A DNA stretch of 64,000 bases from Saccharofermentans sp. GTDB taxonomy: Bacteria > Bacillota > Clostridia > Saccharofermentanales > Saccharofermentanaceae. The DNA lies in contig JAILMW010000024.1 in the NCBI GenBank assembly GCA_024692235.1, forward strand, positions 62,001-126,000. Reading direction: 5' to 3'. Made by a program: the position numbers and the translations under genes. The notes beneath the pieces were generated by a model that made no database searches, was not told where the DNA came from, and saw only the letters and a list, made by a program, of their open reading frames with translations. Below, one piece after another: positions 32,135 to 41,306 of the stretch (position 1 is the stretch's first letter; each line of letters opens with the position of its first letter).

Positions 32135-32908
32135 ATGAAGAACATCTTTATTAAGGCTGTCTCTGTCGCAATGATCGCATGCTTAGGTTTTGGTATCGCA
32201 TCCTGCGGCAAGAAGGAAAAAGGATTAACGATTAACGAAGGCAAGCTTGTTATGGCTACAAATGCTTTCTTCCCTCCTTATGAATACTATGACGGCGACA
32301 CGATCGTCGGTATCGACGCTGAGATCGCCGCTGAAGTCGCTTCCAGACTTAACCTCGAGCTCGAGATCCAGGATGTTGAGTTCGATTCCATTATCGCAGG
32401 CGTACAGTCCGGCAAGTACGACATCGGATGTGCAGGCATGACAGTTACCGAAGAGAGAAAGCAATCCGTTAACTTTACATCTTCTTACGCTACGGGTATC
32501 CAGTCCATCATCGTTGCCGAAGGTTCCGAGATCACGGACATCGACACGCTTACATCCGGCGACTATATTGTAGGCGTTCAGCAGGGCACAACAGGCGATC
32601 TCTACATGACAGACGAAGTCGGAGACGACAGGATCGACCGCTACAACAAGGGTGCTGACGCTATCCTTGCTCTCCTGAACGGTAACGTAGATGCAGTAGT
32701 TATCGATAATCAGCCTGCTCAGGCATTCGTTGCCGCTAACGAAGGTCTTGTTATTCTCGATACACCTTATGCTGTCGAGGATTACGCTATGGCAGTAAAT
32801 AAGGATAACGAAGAACTCTTAAACGAGATCAACAGAGTCCTTGCAGAGATGGAAGCTGACGGTACTATCGATGCCATCATTGAGAAGTACATCCCCACAG
32901 AGAGCTGA
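32135..32908 (+). CDS. Polar amino-acid ABC transporter, substrate-binding lipoprotein
   Basis: 257 residues. Lipoprotein signal with Cys24 (FGIASC). The solute-binding protein family 3 domain follows, with FPPYEYYDGDTIVGIDAEIA, GKYDIGCAGMTVTEERKQSVNF and a C-terminal GTIDAIIEKY. It captures an amino acid or related compound outside the membrane for the permease and ATPase encoded next. AAAGGAGAACG precedes the ATG. A terminator-like hairpin between it and the permease gene probably raises its share of transcripts. Confidence 0.93.
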   Translation: MKNIFIKAVSVAMIACLGFGIASCGKKEKGLTINEGKLVMATNAFFPPYEYYDGDTIVGIDAEIAAEVASRLNLELEIQDVEFDSIIAGVQSGKYDIGCAGMTVTEERKQSVNFTSSYATGIQSIIVAEGSEITDIDTLTSGDYIVGVQQGTTGDLYMTDEVGDDRIDRYNKGADAILALLNGNVDAVVIDNQPAQAFVAANEGLVILDTPYAVEDYAMAVNKDNEELLNEINRVLAEMEADGTIDAIIEKYIPTES

Positions 32909-32934
32909 TATAAACACCATTTGATAATTCCCAA

Positions 32935-32965
32935 AAGGGCGGAAATACTCTTTATTTCCGCTCTT
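32935..32965 (+). terminator. Internal terminator between binding protein and permease genes
   Basis: AAGGGCGGAAAT pairs with ATTTCCGCTCTT (12 positions, one wobble) and TTTTATTTTTT follows. Partial termination here would give more binding protein than membrane components. Confidence 0.8.
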
Positions 32966-33008
32966 TTATTTTTTACAATGGGTACATACTTTATTCGCGG
33001 AGGATAAG

Positions 33009-33761
33009 ATGCCTTATTTATGCCTTGCCCTTCCCGCCTGGCTCAGTAAGTTGCGGGATGAGTTCATTCTTAACTTTGTAGATGACGACAGATACCAATA
33101 TATATCTAAAGGACTTCTGGTAACGCTTGAAGTTACTTTCTTCGCCGTTATCCTCGGAATATTCCTCGGAATCATCGTCGCTATCATAAGATCCACTCAC
33201 GATAAGCTCATAGGCGATATGAGACCCGGCTCAGGAAAGGCGCTCCTTCGCTTATTCAATGCGATCGCCAACGTCTACCTTACCGTTATCCGCGGTACCC
33301 CGGTAGTAGTGCAGCTCATGATCGCATACTTCATAATCTTCGCAACATCCAATAACAAGGTGCTCGTAGCCGTTATCGCCTTCGGATTCAATTCCGGAGC
33401 ATACGTGGCAGAGATCGTAAGATCCGGAATCATGAGCATCGACAACGGTCAGTTCGAGGCAGGCCGTTCTCTTGGTTTTAATTATGTTCAGACCATGATG
33501 TATATCATCATCCCTCAGGCATTCAAGAACATCCTCCCGGCACTTGCTAACGAGTTCATCGTCCTTATCAAGGAGACTTCCGTATCAGGTTACGTCGGAC
33601 TTCAGGACATGACTAAGGGCGGCGATATCATAAGAAGCCGTACATACTCCGCATTCATGCCCCTTATCGCGGTAGCTCTTATCTACCTTGTTATCGTAAT
33701 GTTCTTCAGTAAGCTCGTATCACTTCTCGAGAGGAGGCTCAGGACAAGTGAAAGAAAGTAA
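33009..33761 (+). CDS. Polar amino-acid ABC transporter permease
   Basis: 250 residues with about five membrane helices. It contains the HisM/GlnP-type sequence [14 protein letters not shown] and the cytoplasmic coupling loop [39 protein letters not shown] site is before the ATG. It overlaps the ATPase gene by 14 bases. Confidence 0.94.
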   Translation: MPYLCLALPAWLSKLRDEFILNFVDDDRYQYISKGLLVTLEVTFFAVILGIFLGIIVAIIRSTHDKLIGDMRPGSGKALLRLFNAIANVYLTVIRGTPVVVQLMIAYFIIFATSNNKVLVAVIAFGFNSGAYVAEIVRSGIMSIDNGQFEAGRSLGFNYVQTMMYIIIPQAFKNILPALANEFIVLIKETSVSGYVGLQDMTKGGDIIRSRTYSAFMPLIAVALIYLVIVMFFSKLVSLLERRLRTSERK

Positions 33762-34500
33762 AAACGGACCTCTCATATCGATCAAGGATCTCAAGAAATA
33801 CTATAACGGTGAAGAGATCAAGGCTTTAGACGATATAACTACGGATATCTACCCAGGCGAAGTCGTTGCCATCATCGGCCCTTCCGGTTCAGGTAAGTCT
33901 ACACTTCTTCGCTCTCTTAACCTTCTGGAACGTCCTACGGCTGGCACTATAACTTTTGAAGGTGTCGATATCACTTCTCCCAAGACTGATATCAACAAGC
34001 TTCGTCAGAAGATGGGAATGGTGTTCCAGCACTTTAACCTCTTCCCCCACCTGACCATCCTGGATAACATGACACTTGCCCCGCGAAAGCTTCTCGGAAT
34101 GAGCAAGGAAGATGCCGAAGCAAAAGCTCTCGAGCTTCTGGACAAGGTTGCTTTGAAGGACAGAGCCAATGCATATCCGAGTCAGCTCTCCGGCGGACAG
34201 AAGCAGCGTATCGCCATCGTGCGAGCACTTTGCATGTCACCTGACGTACTCCTGTTCGATGAGCCGACATCCGCTCTCGACCCCGAGATGGTCGGAGAAG
34301 TATTAGATGTTATGAAGGACCTCGCAAGAGACGGTATGACCATGGCAGTCGTTACTCATGAGATGGGATTTGCACGTGAAGTTGCTTCTCGCGTTATCTT
34401 TATGGAAAGTGGTAAAATAGTAGTTGAAGGATCTCCCGTGGATATCTTCAATGATCCTGATAACGAGCGTCTCAAGACATTCCTTGCCAAGGTACTTTGA
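33748..34500 (+). CDS. Polar amino-acid ABC transporter ATP-binding protein
   Basis: 250 residues starting at GTG. Walker [11 protein letters not shown]-loop [12 protein letters not shown], signature LSGGQKQR, Walker [12 protein letters not shown]. It is a GlnQ/HisP-type ATPase and powers uptake through the preceding permease. Its stop shares one base with the next ATG. Confidence 0.95.
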   Translation: MKESKNGPLISIKDLKKYYNGEEIKALDDITTDIYPGEVVAIIGPSGSGKSTLLRSLNLLERPTAGTITFEGVDITSPKTDINKLRQKMGMVFQHFNLFPHLTILDNMTLAPRKLLGMSKEDAEAKALELLDKVALKDRANAYPSQLSGGQKQRIAIVRALCMSPDVLLFDEPTSALDPEMVGEVLDVMKDLARDGMTMAVVTHEMGFAREVASRVIFMESGKIVVEGSPVDIFNDPDNERLKTFLAKVL

Positions 34501-35486
34501 TGAAAGAATCACAGCTGAAGTTTCAGTCACTGATCGACATTCTCAGAGGACACGATACAGTGATCCAGACTCATAACTATCCTGACCCGGATGCGATCGC
34601 TTCGGCCTTCGCTCTAAGGTATCTGCTCGGCCTTCACGGCATAAATGCCAGATGCGTATACTGCGGCAAGATAGACAAGCTGTCCACTCAACTCATGATC
34701 AAAGAGCTTCATATAGATATCGCTTTGGCGGATTCCGTTCCTCCCAAGGATGAAGATTATATAATCACGGTAGACGGTCAGAGGAGCAATTCCAACTTTA
34801 CCGACATACCGGGCGAGGAAGTCGCCTGCATAGATCACCATCCCTGGACCACGTCATACGATTACAAGTTCGTAGATCACAGGTCCTACGGTGCATGTGC
34901 CACGATAATCGTCGACTATTTCCTGGATAACGATATAGATATCCCGACAGATATCGCCACAGCTCTTCTCTACGCCATCAAGGTGGATACCAACAACTTC
35001 TGCCGTCGCGTTACGGAGGAGGATATCAAAGCTTTCTCCAAGCTCAATTCCATAGCAGATCTTAAACTCATGACAAAACTCGGAAGCAATGAGCTTGAGC
35101 TTACTGATCTTCGTGCATACGGAGCTGCTATCCAGAATATCGTCGTATACGATATCATCGGCTTCGTACATATCCCTTTCGACTGTCCTGACGGTCTTGT
35201 GGCAATGGTATCCGACTTTATCCTTTCGCTGGACAGCGTGGAGCTTGCCATAGTCTATGCAGACAGAGATGGCGGCTTCAAGTTCTCCGTAAGATCAGAG
35301 ATGGAGGACGTCCCCGCAGGAACCATCACAAAGATGGCATTAGAAGGGATAGGAGACGGTGGAGGTCATGCGGAGATGGCAGGAGGAGTCATATACCCCA
35401 GCTTTGCTCATGAATCGGGACATAATATAGATGCTCCCATACGAGACAGGTTCATGTCCGCCTACAAGAAGCTTCACAGATCATAA
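34500..35486 (+). CDS. DHH-family phosphoesterase (NrnA/RecJ-like)
   Basis: 328 residues from the ATG at 34500. DHH domain motifs are HNYPDPDAIASAF and CIDHHPW; the C-terminal DHHA1 domain carries GGGHAEMAGG. Such enzymes cut short oligonucleotides or cyclic dinucleotides using Mn2+. The gene is coupled to the ABC ATPase. Its end overlaps that of the convergent 985-residue gene by 6 bases. Confidence 0.88.
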   Translation: MKESQLKFQSLIDILRGHDTVIQTHNYPDPDAIASAFALRYLLGLHGINARCVYCGKIDKLSTQLMIKELHIDIALADSVPPKDEDYIITVDGQRSNSNFTDIPGEEVACIDHHPWTTSYDYKFVDHRSYGACATIIVDYFLDNDIDIPTDIATALLYAIKVDTNNFCRRVTEEDIKAFSKLNSIADLKLMTKLGSNELELTDLRAYGAAIQNIVVYDIIGFVHIPFDCPDGLVAMVSDFILSLDSVELAIVYADRDGGFKFSVRSEMEDVPAGTITKMALEGIGDGGGHAEMAGGVIYPSFAHESGHNIDAPIRDRFMSAYKKLHRS

Positions 35487-38438
35487 TTCTGAAGATATCT
35501 CTATTACAATGAATTCACCGGCCTGAAGCGTGTGCCTTACGTCACTTCGCGACAGGCTTCTTGTGTTGAGAAGTTCTCCCGAAGCTGAATATCTTCTTAT
35601 GGTGGCGCTGTCCATGGTAAGGTCAACACCGTCTATTATGAACTGCTGCTGTGTATCTGAATCATTGGCTACGATCAGGTACTTTACATTACCGCTCTCC
35701 AGCAGCGACACGGAACAATCGGAATTGAACTGAGTCGCGCTATAGATCGAATTGCTGTCCAAAGGTTCCGTCACTTCGTAATAAAGAGAGTTTGCATGTC
35801 TTGTGAAGCGAAGCTGCGACAGTGTATTCAAGATAACAGACGGAGCCGTTCCTACGAATACGTCAGATGTCTCCGTATCAACGGGTCTCCTGCTGACATT
35901 AACATCGATCATTACCATCCTTACGGAATCATTGACCGCTACGGATGCTATCTGAGCAGCTGTCACCCTCGAAGTATCTCCGGCGATACTAAGCGATCTT
36001 ATGAACTCACCGGATTCAGCGCCTCTTGAAGGGAATCTGGGAGCATCGTAGCCTATGGTATCGAAGGAGCTGCTTATAAGATCTCCGTATCCTGTCGTGT
36101 TATACGTAATGTCTATGGTCATGTCCATGGTGTGGTAATCGGCATTAGATATGACCGTTCCGCCTTCATAGAGCATGCCGTCAAGGAATACTATCTTATC
36201 CTTAACTTCAGAATAGTACTCGGAAGATGCGATAAGGCTCATAACATGAGATACATACGCACCGCGCTGAAGATCAGTCTCGAAGATACCGTCAATATCA
36301 GATATCTCTATATAGATCGTGTCATATTGCCTGCTCCAGGGAAGCGCAGTTCCGTTATCGATCCTTATCTTTCCGTAATCGGACCTTACCGAACCGCAAA
36401 GATATCCGAGCCATGAATCTATTGAAGCCTGATCGGCATAAGAACCGATGACAAACCACGGCAGGGACTCTGCGCCCTTTACAAGCTGCATTCCTGTCTC
36501 AAGGGAATCAGGACCCGTTCCGTAATAATCCTCGGAAGAGAATTCTGACGTACAAAGGGGAATATTGGCAAGTCTTACTGTCGAAGGATGTCCTGCCTCG
36601 ATCCCTTCCCTGTATTCATCAGGGATCGAATCTATATCGTATCTGTCCTCTCCTACATAGACGTTATCTATGTAGAGCGTACCTTCACCTTCAAATGAGA
36701 TATTAAGCCTTATCGTCTCATCAGAGAGCATATTGCCTGTGACAGCAAAGACCGAGTAGAATTCCTGCATCTTACCGTTGACGCCGTCGGCACTAAGACC
36801 CACGTCACCGAACCGCTCACCGCTAAGCCACATCTTGACATTATATACGGATCCGTCACAACGAACGTTAAGGCTCATGCGATAGAACGTGTCATCAGAG
36901 AAATTGTCAGTAGCATTGCCGTAAAGGACCTGCGATATTGCATGCACACCCTGACCTGCGCCGCTGATTCGACCTGAAGTAGCCGCAGGTCCTGACACCG
37001 TGGGATCGGTATATGAAGTAAGAGCCGTTCCTTCGCCTATTACCTCCCAATTACCGTAACCTGCCACGGAATAGTCTATGACGCAGGTATCACCCGCCAG
37101 GATGGAATCCTCCGGAACGGAAGCATTGACCTGTATTCCCGACAATACCTTGACAAGATAAAGATTACTTTCCGTCGCCGTGATTATCTTATCCGATGCA
37201 CCCTTGAATACGGCGTCTACGCTTCCGGCATTAGGCGTAAGGTCAGATACACGACCGTCAGTATCAGAAATAAGGCATGCCTTACGATCGGAAGTGACTA
37301 CAATGATACTTCCTTCGGAAGACAGAACCAGATCCACGGGATCTATAGAGGAGATATCTATATTCCTGACTTCAAGCTCTCCGTCTTCAGAAGCTTCCGC
37401 GATCACAATCTTTCCGTCACCTGTAAGAAAGCAAAACTTATCTTCGCAGCAATCGGCATCGATTATCACCGAATCCTCGCTTAAAACTCCGTCTGTATCT
37501 ATCTGCGAGAAAATGTAGCCGTTGGATGTAACATAGAATCTGTTATCTGAAGTTACGGCAATAAGGCTGTTGTCGTTAGATATTATCCGCAGGTCATCAG
37601 TATCGAATGCGGGCGTCAGCTCGTAGAGGCTGCCTGCGCTATATATCTTGAGGCTGCCGTCAGAATAGCCCACCAGAACGGATCCGTTGACACAAGAGAT
37701 CCTGGAAGCCTCGGAAGTATTGTCGGAAGAAGCCGTGAGATCGAAGTTACGACCGTCAATAGATGAATATAGCCTGCCGTCAACAGTCACGGCATATACG
37801 ACAGTACCTGAGGAACAGATATCAGCAAATACAGCCGTATCGTCCTCGAAAGGCTTAACCAGCGGACCTGCCGTGATATCTGCTATAAGCTTACCGCTCT
37901 CAGTGAGTGCCACCACTACGTTATCAAGTGCAACCGTATTCACGATATGGTCGTTGAGCCAGTTGCCTTCGCTGTCTTCAACTTCATTCAGAAGGCCGAA
38001 CTTGGATTCCTCAAAGCCGCTTACGAATCCCGAGTATCTCATGCTCATCACACCGTCCTCGTCAAGAGAGAGAACGCGTACTGCACTTCCTACGGGCACA
38101 TCCTGTGATGTAAGTCCCTCATCGGTATCAAAGAAGATATAGTCCTCGGTAGCATCAACGATGGTAAAGGAGGAATAGGCGTCACTTAACACGAAGCCCG
38201 GGTCCTGCACCCTGTTTACGGTGGGAACTGACGTGATATTGATACCTGCACCGTCAAGATTTCTTCCGTTATCCGAGGAAGAGAGCTTGATCCTTACAAG
38301 TTCAGAACGACTTGAGAATATGCCGAGACCTGCCAGGACGGCAAGAGACGCCGCGAAGACACAGCATGTGACAGCCAGCGTCCTTAATATCTTTCTCTTA
38401 TGGATATTTCCGAAGCGGAACCGGTCAAGCCTGTTCAT
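35481..38438 (-). CDS. Large membrane-anchored protein with propeller-like repeats, CBM-like and degenerate glycosidase-like domains
   Basis: 985 residues. A basic N-terminus and helix (about 18-40) anchor it outward. Residues about 65-450 are beta-rich repeats resembling a propeller. About 460-600 resembles a carbohydrate-binding jelly roll. About 610-800 resembles the TIM-barrel of GH51-type arabinofuranosidases (SDYGKIRIDNGTALPW followed by YIEISD). Where those enzymes have Gly-Asn-Glu, this has Ile-Ser-Asp (about 712-714), so catalysis is doubtful. A beta-sandwich ends it. I do not recognise a named family. It overlaps the CPBP gene upstream by 14 bases. Confidence 0.75.
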   Translation of the reverse strand: MNRLDRFRFGNIHKRKILRTLAVTCCVFAASLAVLAGLGIFSSRSELVRIKLSSSDNGRNLDGAGINITSVPTVNRVQDPGFVLSDAYSSFTIVDATEDYIFFDTDEGLTSQDVPVGSAVRVLSLDEDGVMSMRYSGFVSGFEESKFGLLNEVEDSEGNWLNDHIVNTVALDNVVVALTESGKLIADITAGPLVKPFEDDTAVFADICSSGTVVYAVTVDGRLYSSIDGRNFDLTASSDNTSEASRISCVNGSVLVGYSDGSLKIYSAGSLYELTPAFDTDDLRIISNDNSLIAVTSDNRFYVTSNGYIFSQIDTDGVLSEDSVIIDADCCEDKFCFLTGDGKIVIAEASEDGELEVRNIDISSIDPVDLVLSSEGSIIVVTSDRKACLISDTDGRVSDLTPNAGSVDAVFKGASDKIITATESNLYLVKVLSGIQVNASVPEDSILAGDTCVIDYSVAGYGNWEVIGEGTALTSYTDPTVSGPAATSGRISGAGQGVHAISQVLYGNATDNFSDDTFYRMSLNVRCDGSVYNVKMWLSGERFGDVGLSADGVNGKMQEFYSVFAVTGNMLSDETIRLNISFEGEGTLYIDNVYVGEDRYDIDSIPDEYREGIEAGHPSTVRLANIPLCTSEFSSEDYYGTGPDSLETGMQLVKGAESLPWFVIGSYADQASIDSWLGYLCGSVRSDYGKIRIDNGTALPWSRQYDTIYIEISDIDGIFETDLQRGAYVSHVMSLIASSEYYSEVKDKIVFLDGMLYEGGTVISNADYHTMDMTIDITYNTTGYGDLISSSFDTIGYDAPRFPSRGAESGEFIRSLSIAGDTSRVTAAQIASVAVNDSVRMVMIDVNVSRRPVDTETSDVFVGTAPSVILNTLSQLRFTRHANSLYYEVTEPLDSNSIYSATQFNSDCSVSLLESGNVKYLIVANDSDTQQQFIIDGVDLTMDSATIRRYSASGELLNTRSLSRSDVRHTLQAGEFIVIEISSEL

Positions 38439-39450
38439 CTTTCATCTCATCCTTGTCTTCTTTTGCGGGAGCAAAAGGAGACGGAGCATTCTCTTCTGGA
38501 ACAAAAGATTCAAAAGGATCCTTATATTCAGGATCGTAAGTCGCCTCCGCCCTTGCAACCGTGTTTATGGTAAGAGAATTCTTATACATCGCTCTTAAGA
38601 AGAAGAAACATACGATCGCAGGGATCATAAGTGCAAATTCCAGAAGGAGGCTGAATGAAGAATAAGCATCGATCACCGCGGATGCATCACCGAATATGCC
38701 GCTGTCAAGGAGGGTCTGGATACCAGAGCCAAACAGATTAAACAGCATATGCATGAGGACCGTAGACTTGATGCTCTTTGTATAGAAATACACCCAGCCC
38801 AGGAAAAATCCCGCGATAAGAGCGTAACCGATATGTATGGAGATGCCGTGAAGGCTTCCGAAGATAAATGCCGATATAAGTACTGCAGCAATGGGATGAT
38901 ATCTCTTAAGAAGTACATTCAGTACTCCTGCTCTGAAGGTCAGCTCCTCTGTTATGGGAACAAGAATACATACACCTATGAAGTTCAGTATGTGGTCGAA
39001 CACGGGGATATCGGCTGCGGCGATCTCTGAATATCTGTCAACAGACTCGGAATACTTCTCCATCTCTCCTGCGACGGACTCAAAGAGTTCGGCAATGCCG
39101 TTGGCAGCTATGAGATATACGGTAACGATGCCCATAAGACCGAATGCCATGACAACTACAAATACGATCTGAGCCGTATTGAGCTTGTCGTTCATGAACA
39201 TGGGCTTACCCCGGGGAGTTATGAGCTTCAGATAAAGGACAAGCAAAGGTATCGCCAGTATCGTATAGATAAACGTCGACGTACCGTCATAAGCATCAAG
39301 ATCGAATCCCAAAAGCGCTACGCCGAATATGGCCATGACCTGTGCCATCATCATGATGACCACTGCACCTATGGCTTTTATAAGATCGAGACCTCCGAGC
39401 GCTATCTTAAGCCCCAGAGGTTCATTTTTTACCTTTCCTTCTTCCTGCAT
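38425..39450 (-). CDS. CPBP-family intramembrane metalloprotease
   Basis: 341 residues from the ATG at 39450, preceded by AGGTGACAGG; a frame from 39483 would overlap the previous gene. Eight or so helices; ITEELTFRAGVLN carries the EExxxR motif, FGSLHGI and HMLFNLFG the later motifs. A long Glu/Asp-rich cytoplasmic tail (about 300-341) is unusual. It starts 4 bases after the DUF1292-like gene and overlaps the large anchored protein gene, so the three are co-translated. Confidence 0.88.
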   Translation of the reverse strand: MQEEGKVKNEPLGLKIALGGLDLIKAIGAVVIMMMAQVMAIFGVALLGFDLDAYDGTSTFIYTILAIPLLVLYLKLITPRGKPMFMNDKLNTAQIVFVVVMAFGLMGIVTVYLIAANGIAELFESVAGEMEKYSESVDRYSEIAAADIPVFDHILNFIGVCILVPITEELTFRAGVLNVLLKRYHPIAAVLISAFIFGSLHGISIHIGYALIAGFFLGWVYFYTKSIKSTVLMHMLFNLFGSGIQTLLDSGIFGDASAVIDAYSSFSLLLEFALMIPAIVCFFFLRAMYKNSLTINTVARAEATYDPEYKDPFESFVPEENAPSPFAPAKEDKDEMKDEQA

Positions 39451-39454
39451 CCTG

Positions 39455-39853
39455 TCACCTGACGCCCAGCCTTGACTGTTCATCGGGAACAGAGGATCCG
39501 TAATACCTTCTCATAAACACGGAAAAAGCGACATCAAGCTCATTCTGATCCTTGATGGAATAGAACAGCTGATCTCCTTTCTTGGTAAATTCGGTCCGCA
39601 TTATCACCAGCTCGGGCTTATCGTGATTGCCGTCATCCGGCGCAAAGTTATACATCACGATATATTCTTTTTTTGAGTACACAAAAGTATCGACGATGGA
39701 CAGGTAGTAATCCTTATTCGTGGATACATCACGGATAACTACCAGCTCGTCTTCACTTCCTGATTTCTTAGAAGTTACGCCGGAAGGATTGCCTCCTCCG
39801 GTCCTTACCTTGTTCTTGAACGGATTATTAAGCTTCCTCTGATTCGTCTTCAT
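39455..39853 (-). CDS. DUF1292-like protein with basic N-terminal extension
   Basis: 132 residues if started at the ATG at 39853. The first 45 residues are basic and glycine-rich (NPFKNKVRTGGG), the rest resembles the DUF1292 fold (DELVVIRDVSTNKDYYLSIVD, KEYIVMYNF, YSIKDQNELDVAFSVFMRRYYG). It overlaps the previous DUF1292 gene by 26 bases and has no clear ribosome binding site, so translation is probably coupled. Function unknown. Confidence 0.68.
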   Translation of the reverse strand: MKTNQRKLNNPFKNKVRTGGGNPSGVTSKKSGSEDELVVIRDVSTNKDYYLSIVDTFVYSKKEYIVMYNFAPDDGNHDKPELVIMRTEFTKKGDQLFYSIKDQNELDVAFSVFMRRYYGSSVPDEQSRLGVR

Positions 39854-40118
39854 CGTCGAAATACTCGTCACAAAGCTGATCGTAATAATCGTAGATCTCG
39901 TCCTCGATCTCCTCATCGATGGAAGCAAGGAGGATCTCACCGTTCTCTCCCTCTACCTCTTCCATGATCACCATCTCAGCTTCTTCCTCATTATCTGTAG
40001 CTGTAACGAGAACAGAATAGCTCTTATCCTTATAATCAAAACCGTCAACAAGAGCAAATTCCATCTCTTCGCCTGTCTCTTCGTCAACGAGTGTTACGAT
40101 GTTCATTTCTTCATCCAT
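39828..40118 (-). CDS. DUF1292 family protein (YrzB-like)
   Basis: 96 residues, very acidic C-terminus. The core MNIVTLVDEETGEEMEFALVD and KSYSVLVTATDNEEEAEMVIM is typical of DUF1292, small proteins usually encoded next to ruvX in Firmicutes, as here. Biochemical role unknown. AAGGGAG lies before the ATG. Confidence 0.88.
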   Translation of the reverse strand: MDEEMNIVTLVDEETGEEMEFALVDGFDYKDKSYSVLVTATDNEEEAEMVIMEEVEGENGEILLASIDEEIEDEIYDYYDQLCDEYFDDEDESEEA

Positions 40119-40177
40119 TGTAAGAATCTCCCTTAATTAAAAGATATATGGATTGTACCACATCACTATATGAAACG

Positions 40178-40603
40178 TCATCTTGCAGCTTCAAGATATT
40201 CCCTTACTATGATCTCGGCCGCTACCTGGTCGATGATCTTCTTCTGCTTCTTAGACTTGATATTCGTATCGTGAAGCATCCTCGATGCTATGACGGTAGT
40301 ATATCTCTCGTCCTTCATCACGGGCTTTATACCCGTAAGCTCCGTTAATTTCTCACCGAATACAACTGCTTTCTTCTCAGTCTCGGATACGGTGCCGTCG
40401 GTCCTTGAAGGCTTACCCAGAACTATGACGGAGACATTCTTCTCCTTAACTATCGTTGCTATACGATCAAGAGCCCAGGAATCATCCTCTCCGTTCCAGT
40501 TGACTGTCTCAAATCCCGATGCCGTTATCCAGAGCTCGTCAGATAAGGCAACACCTATATGCCTCGTACCGAAATCTATTCCCATTACGCGTCCTTTTGA
40601 CAT
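40178..40603 (-). CDS. ruvX: RuvX/YqgF family putative pre-16S rRNA nuclease
   Basis: 141 residues from the ATG at 40603, 5 bases after GGAGG. RNase H-like fold with GIDFGTRHIGVALSD (catalytic Asp), IVLGKPSRTDGT and a C-terminal KKKIIDQVAAEIIVREYL motif. Family members trim 16S rRNA 5-prime ends and were once annotated as Holliday junction resolvases. Neighbours DUF1292 and ireB are the usual Firmicutes partners. Confidence 0.92.
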   Translation of the reverse strand: MSKGRVMGIDFGTRHIGVALSDELWITASGFETVNWNGEDDSWALDRIATIVKEKNVSVIVLGKPSRTDGTVSETEKKAVVFGEKLTELTGIKPVMKDERYTTVIASRMLHDTNIKSKKQKKIIDQVAAEIIVREYLEAAR

Positions 40604-40653
40604 AGACACCTCCGAATACTAATTACGTTCAATAGATGTTACCACATAAAGAA

Positions 40654-40671
40654 GGGATCCCGAAGGATCCC
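40654..40671 (-). terminator. Terminator of the 34-residue gene
   Basis: GGGATCC-TTCG-GGATCCC on the minus strand, a 7-bp stem with an ultrastable TTCG loop, followed by TTCTTTATG. Confidence 0.8.
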
Positions 40672-40705
40672 CGCCGAACATTACTTATTAAGTACCGCGC
40701 CGCAG

Positions 40706-40810
40706 TTACTGCTGAGCTACCAGTTCCTTCTCTGCGATCCTCTTCTGCTCTTCGTTCCACGCATTCTTCGCGGAACCTGCAAAATCCTTCAAACTGTCAA
40801 ATAAACCCAT
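40706..40810 (-). CDS. Small amphipathic-helix protein (34 residues)
   Basis: ATG at 40810 behind GGAGGGTAAGCGTC; 34 codons to TAA at 40706. The product begins MGLFDSLKDFAGSAKNAW and continues as a charged Glu/Lys/Gln-rich helix. A -10 TATAAT lies at 40844-40849 and a TTCG-loop terminator follows, so it is an independent transcription unit between ireB and ruvX. No family recognised; the short amphipathic start could bind membranes or a protein partner. Confidence 0.65.
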   Translation of the reverse strand: MGLFDSLKDFAGSAKNAWNEEQKRIAEKELVAQQ

Positions 40811-40878
40811 GACGCTTACCCTCCGCTCCATGTGATATTTATAATTATACATCATTTTGCATATTCATGCACATAAAA

Positions 40879-40902
40879 AGACGACCGCCAAAGCGATCGT
40901 CT
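40879..40902 (-). terminator. Terminator of ireB
   Basis: AGACGATCGC pairs with GGCGGTCGTCT around TTT and is followed by TTTTTATG on the minus strand, 24 bases past the ireB stop. Confidence 0.85.
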
Positions 40903-40926
40903 CAAACTCAATACTTCCTAACCCGA

Positions 40927-41184
40927 TCAGAGCTTAGAGCAATACTCCGAGATGATAACTTCAAGAAGCTCGTCTCTGTCGATCCTCTTGATAACACCTC
41001 TTGCTCCCTTGTAGCTGGTGATATAAGTGGGGTCACCTGAGATAAAGTAACCTACCAGCTGGTTGATCGGATTGTATCCCTTCTCCTTAAGAGCATTAAG
41101 GACATATGTCATTAGCTCACGGACATTATCTGATTTGTCTGTGGTAAAACTGAATCTGGTTGTCTCGGAGTTCAAATGACCCAC
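40927..41184 (-). CDS. ireB: IreB family regulatory phosphoprotein (UPF0297)
   Basis: 85 residues. The core NALKEKGYNPINQLVGYFISGDPTYITSYKGARGVIKRIDRDELLE is the UPF0297 family, split here by description: GYNPINQLVGY is the hallmark. IreB is a small dimer phosphorylated on N-terminal threonines by the Ser/Thr kinase IreK in enterococci; threonines at 8, 14 and 15 could serve. The start appears to be GTG with a close AGGGG, so the exact first residue is uncertain. Confidence 0.88.
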   Translation of the reverse strand: MGHLNSETTRFSFTTDKSDNVRELMTYVLNALKEKGYNPINQLVGYFISGDPTYITSYKGARGVIKRIDRDELLEVIISEYCSKL

Positions 41185-41267
41185 CCCCTGTGCTCTTGAA
41201 GTATAGATTTATTCTAACATACTATTCGCAAAAAAGATTAAGAAATCTTAAACATTATAATAAGGTT

Positions 41268-41304
41268 GACTTAAGCAGGTTTCCGTAATCGGAGAACTTA
41301 AGTC
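41268..41304 (-). terminator. Hairpin after yqeY
   Basis: GACTTAAG (41268-41275) pairs with CTTAAGTC (41297-41304), with CCG/CGG inside. It lies just beyond the yqeY stop codon. The T-run is weak, so termination there is less certain. Confidence 0.45.
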
Positions 41305-41306
41305 TA

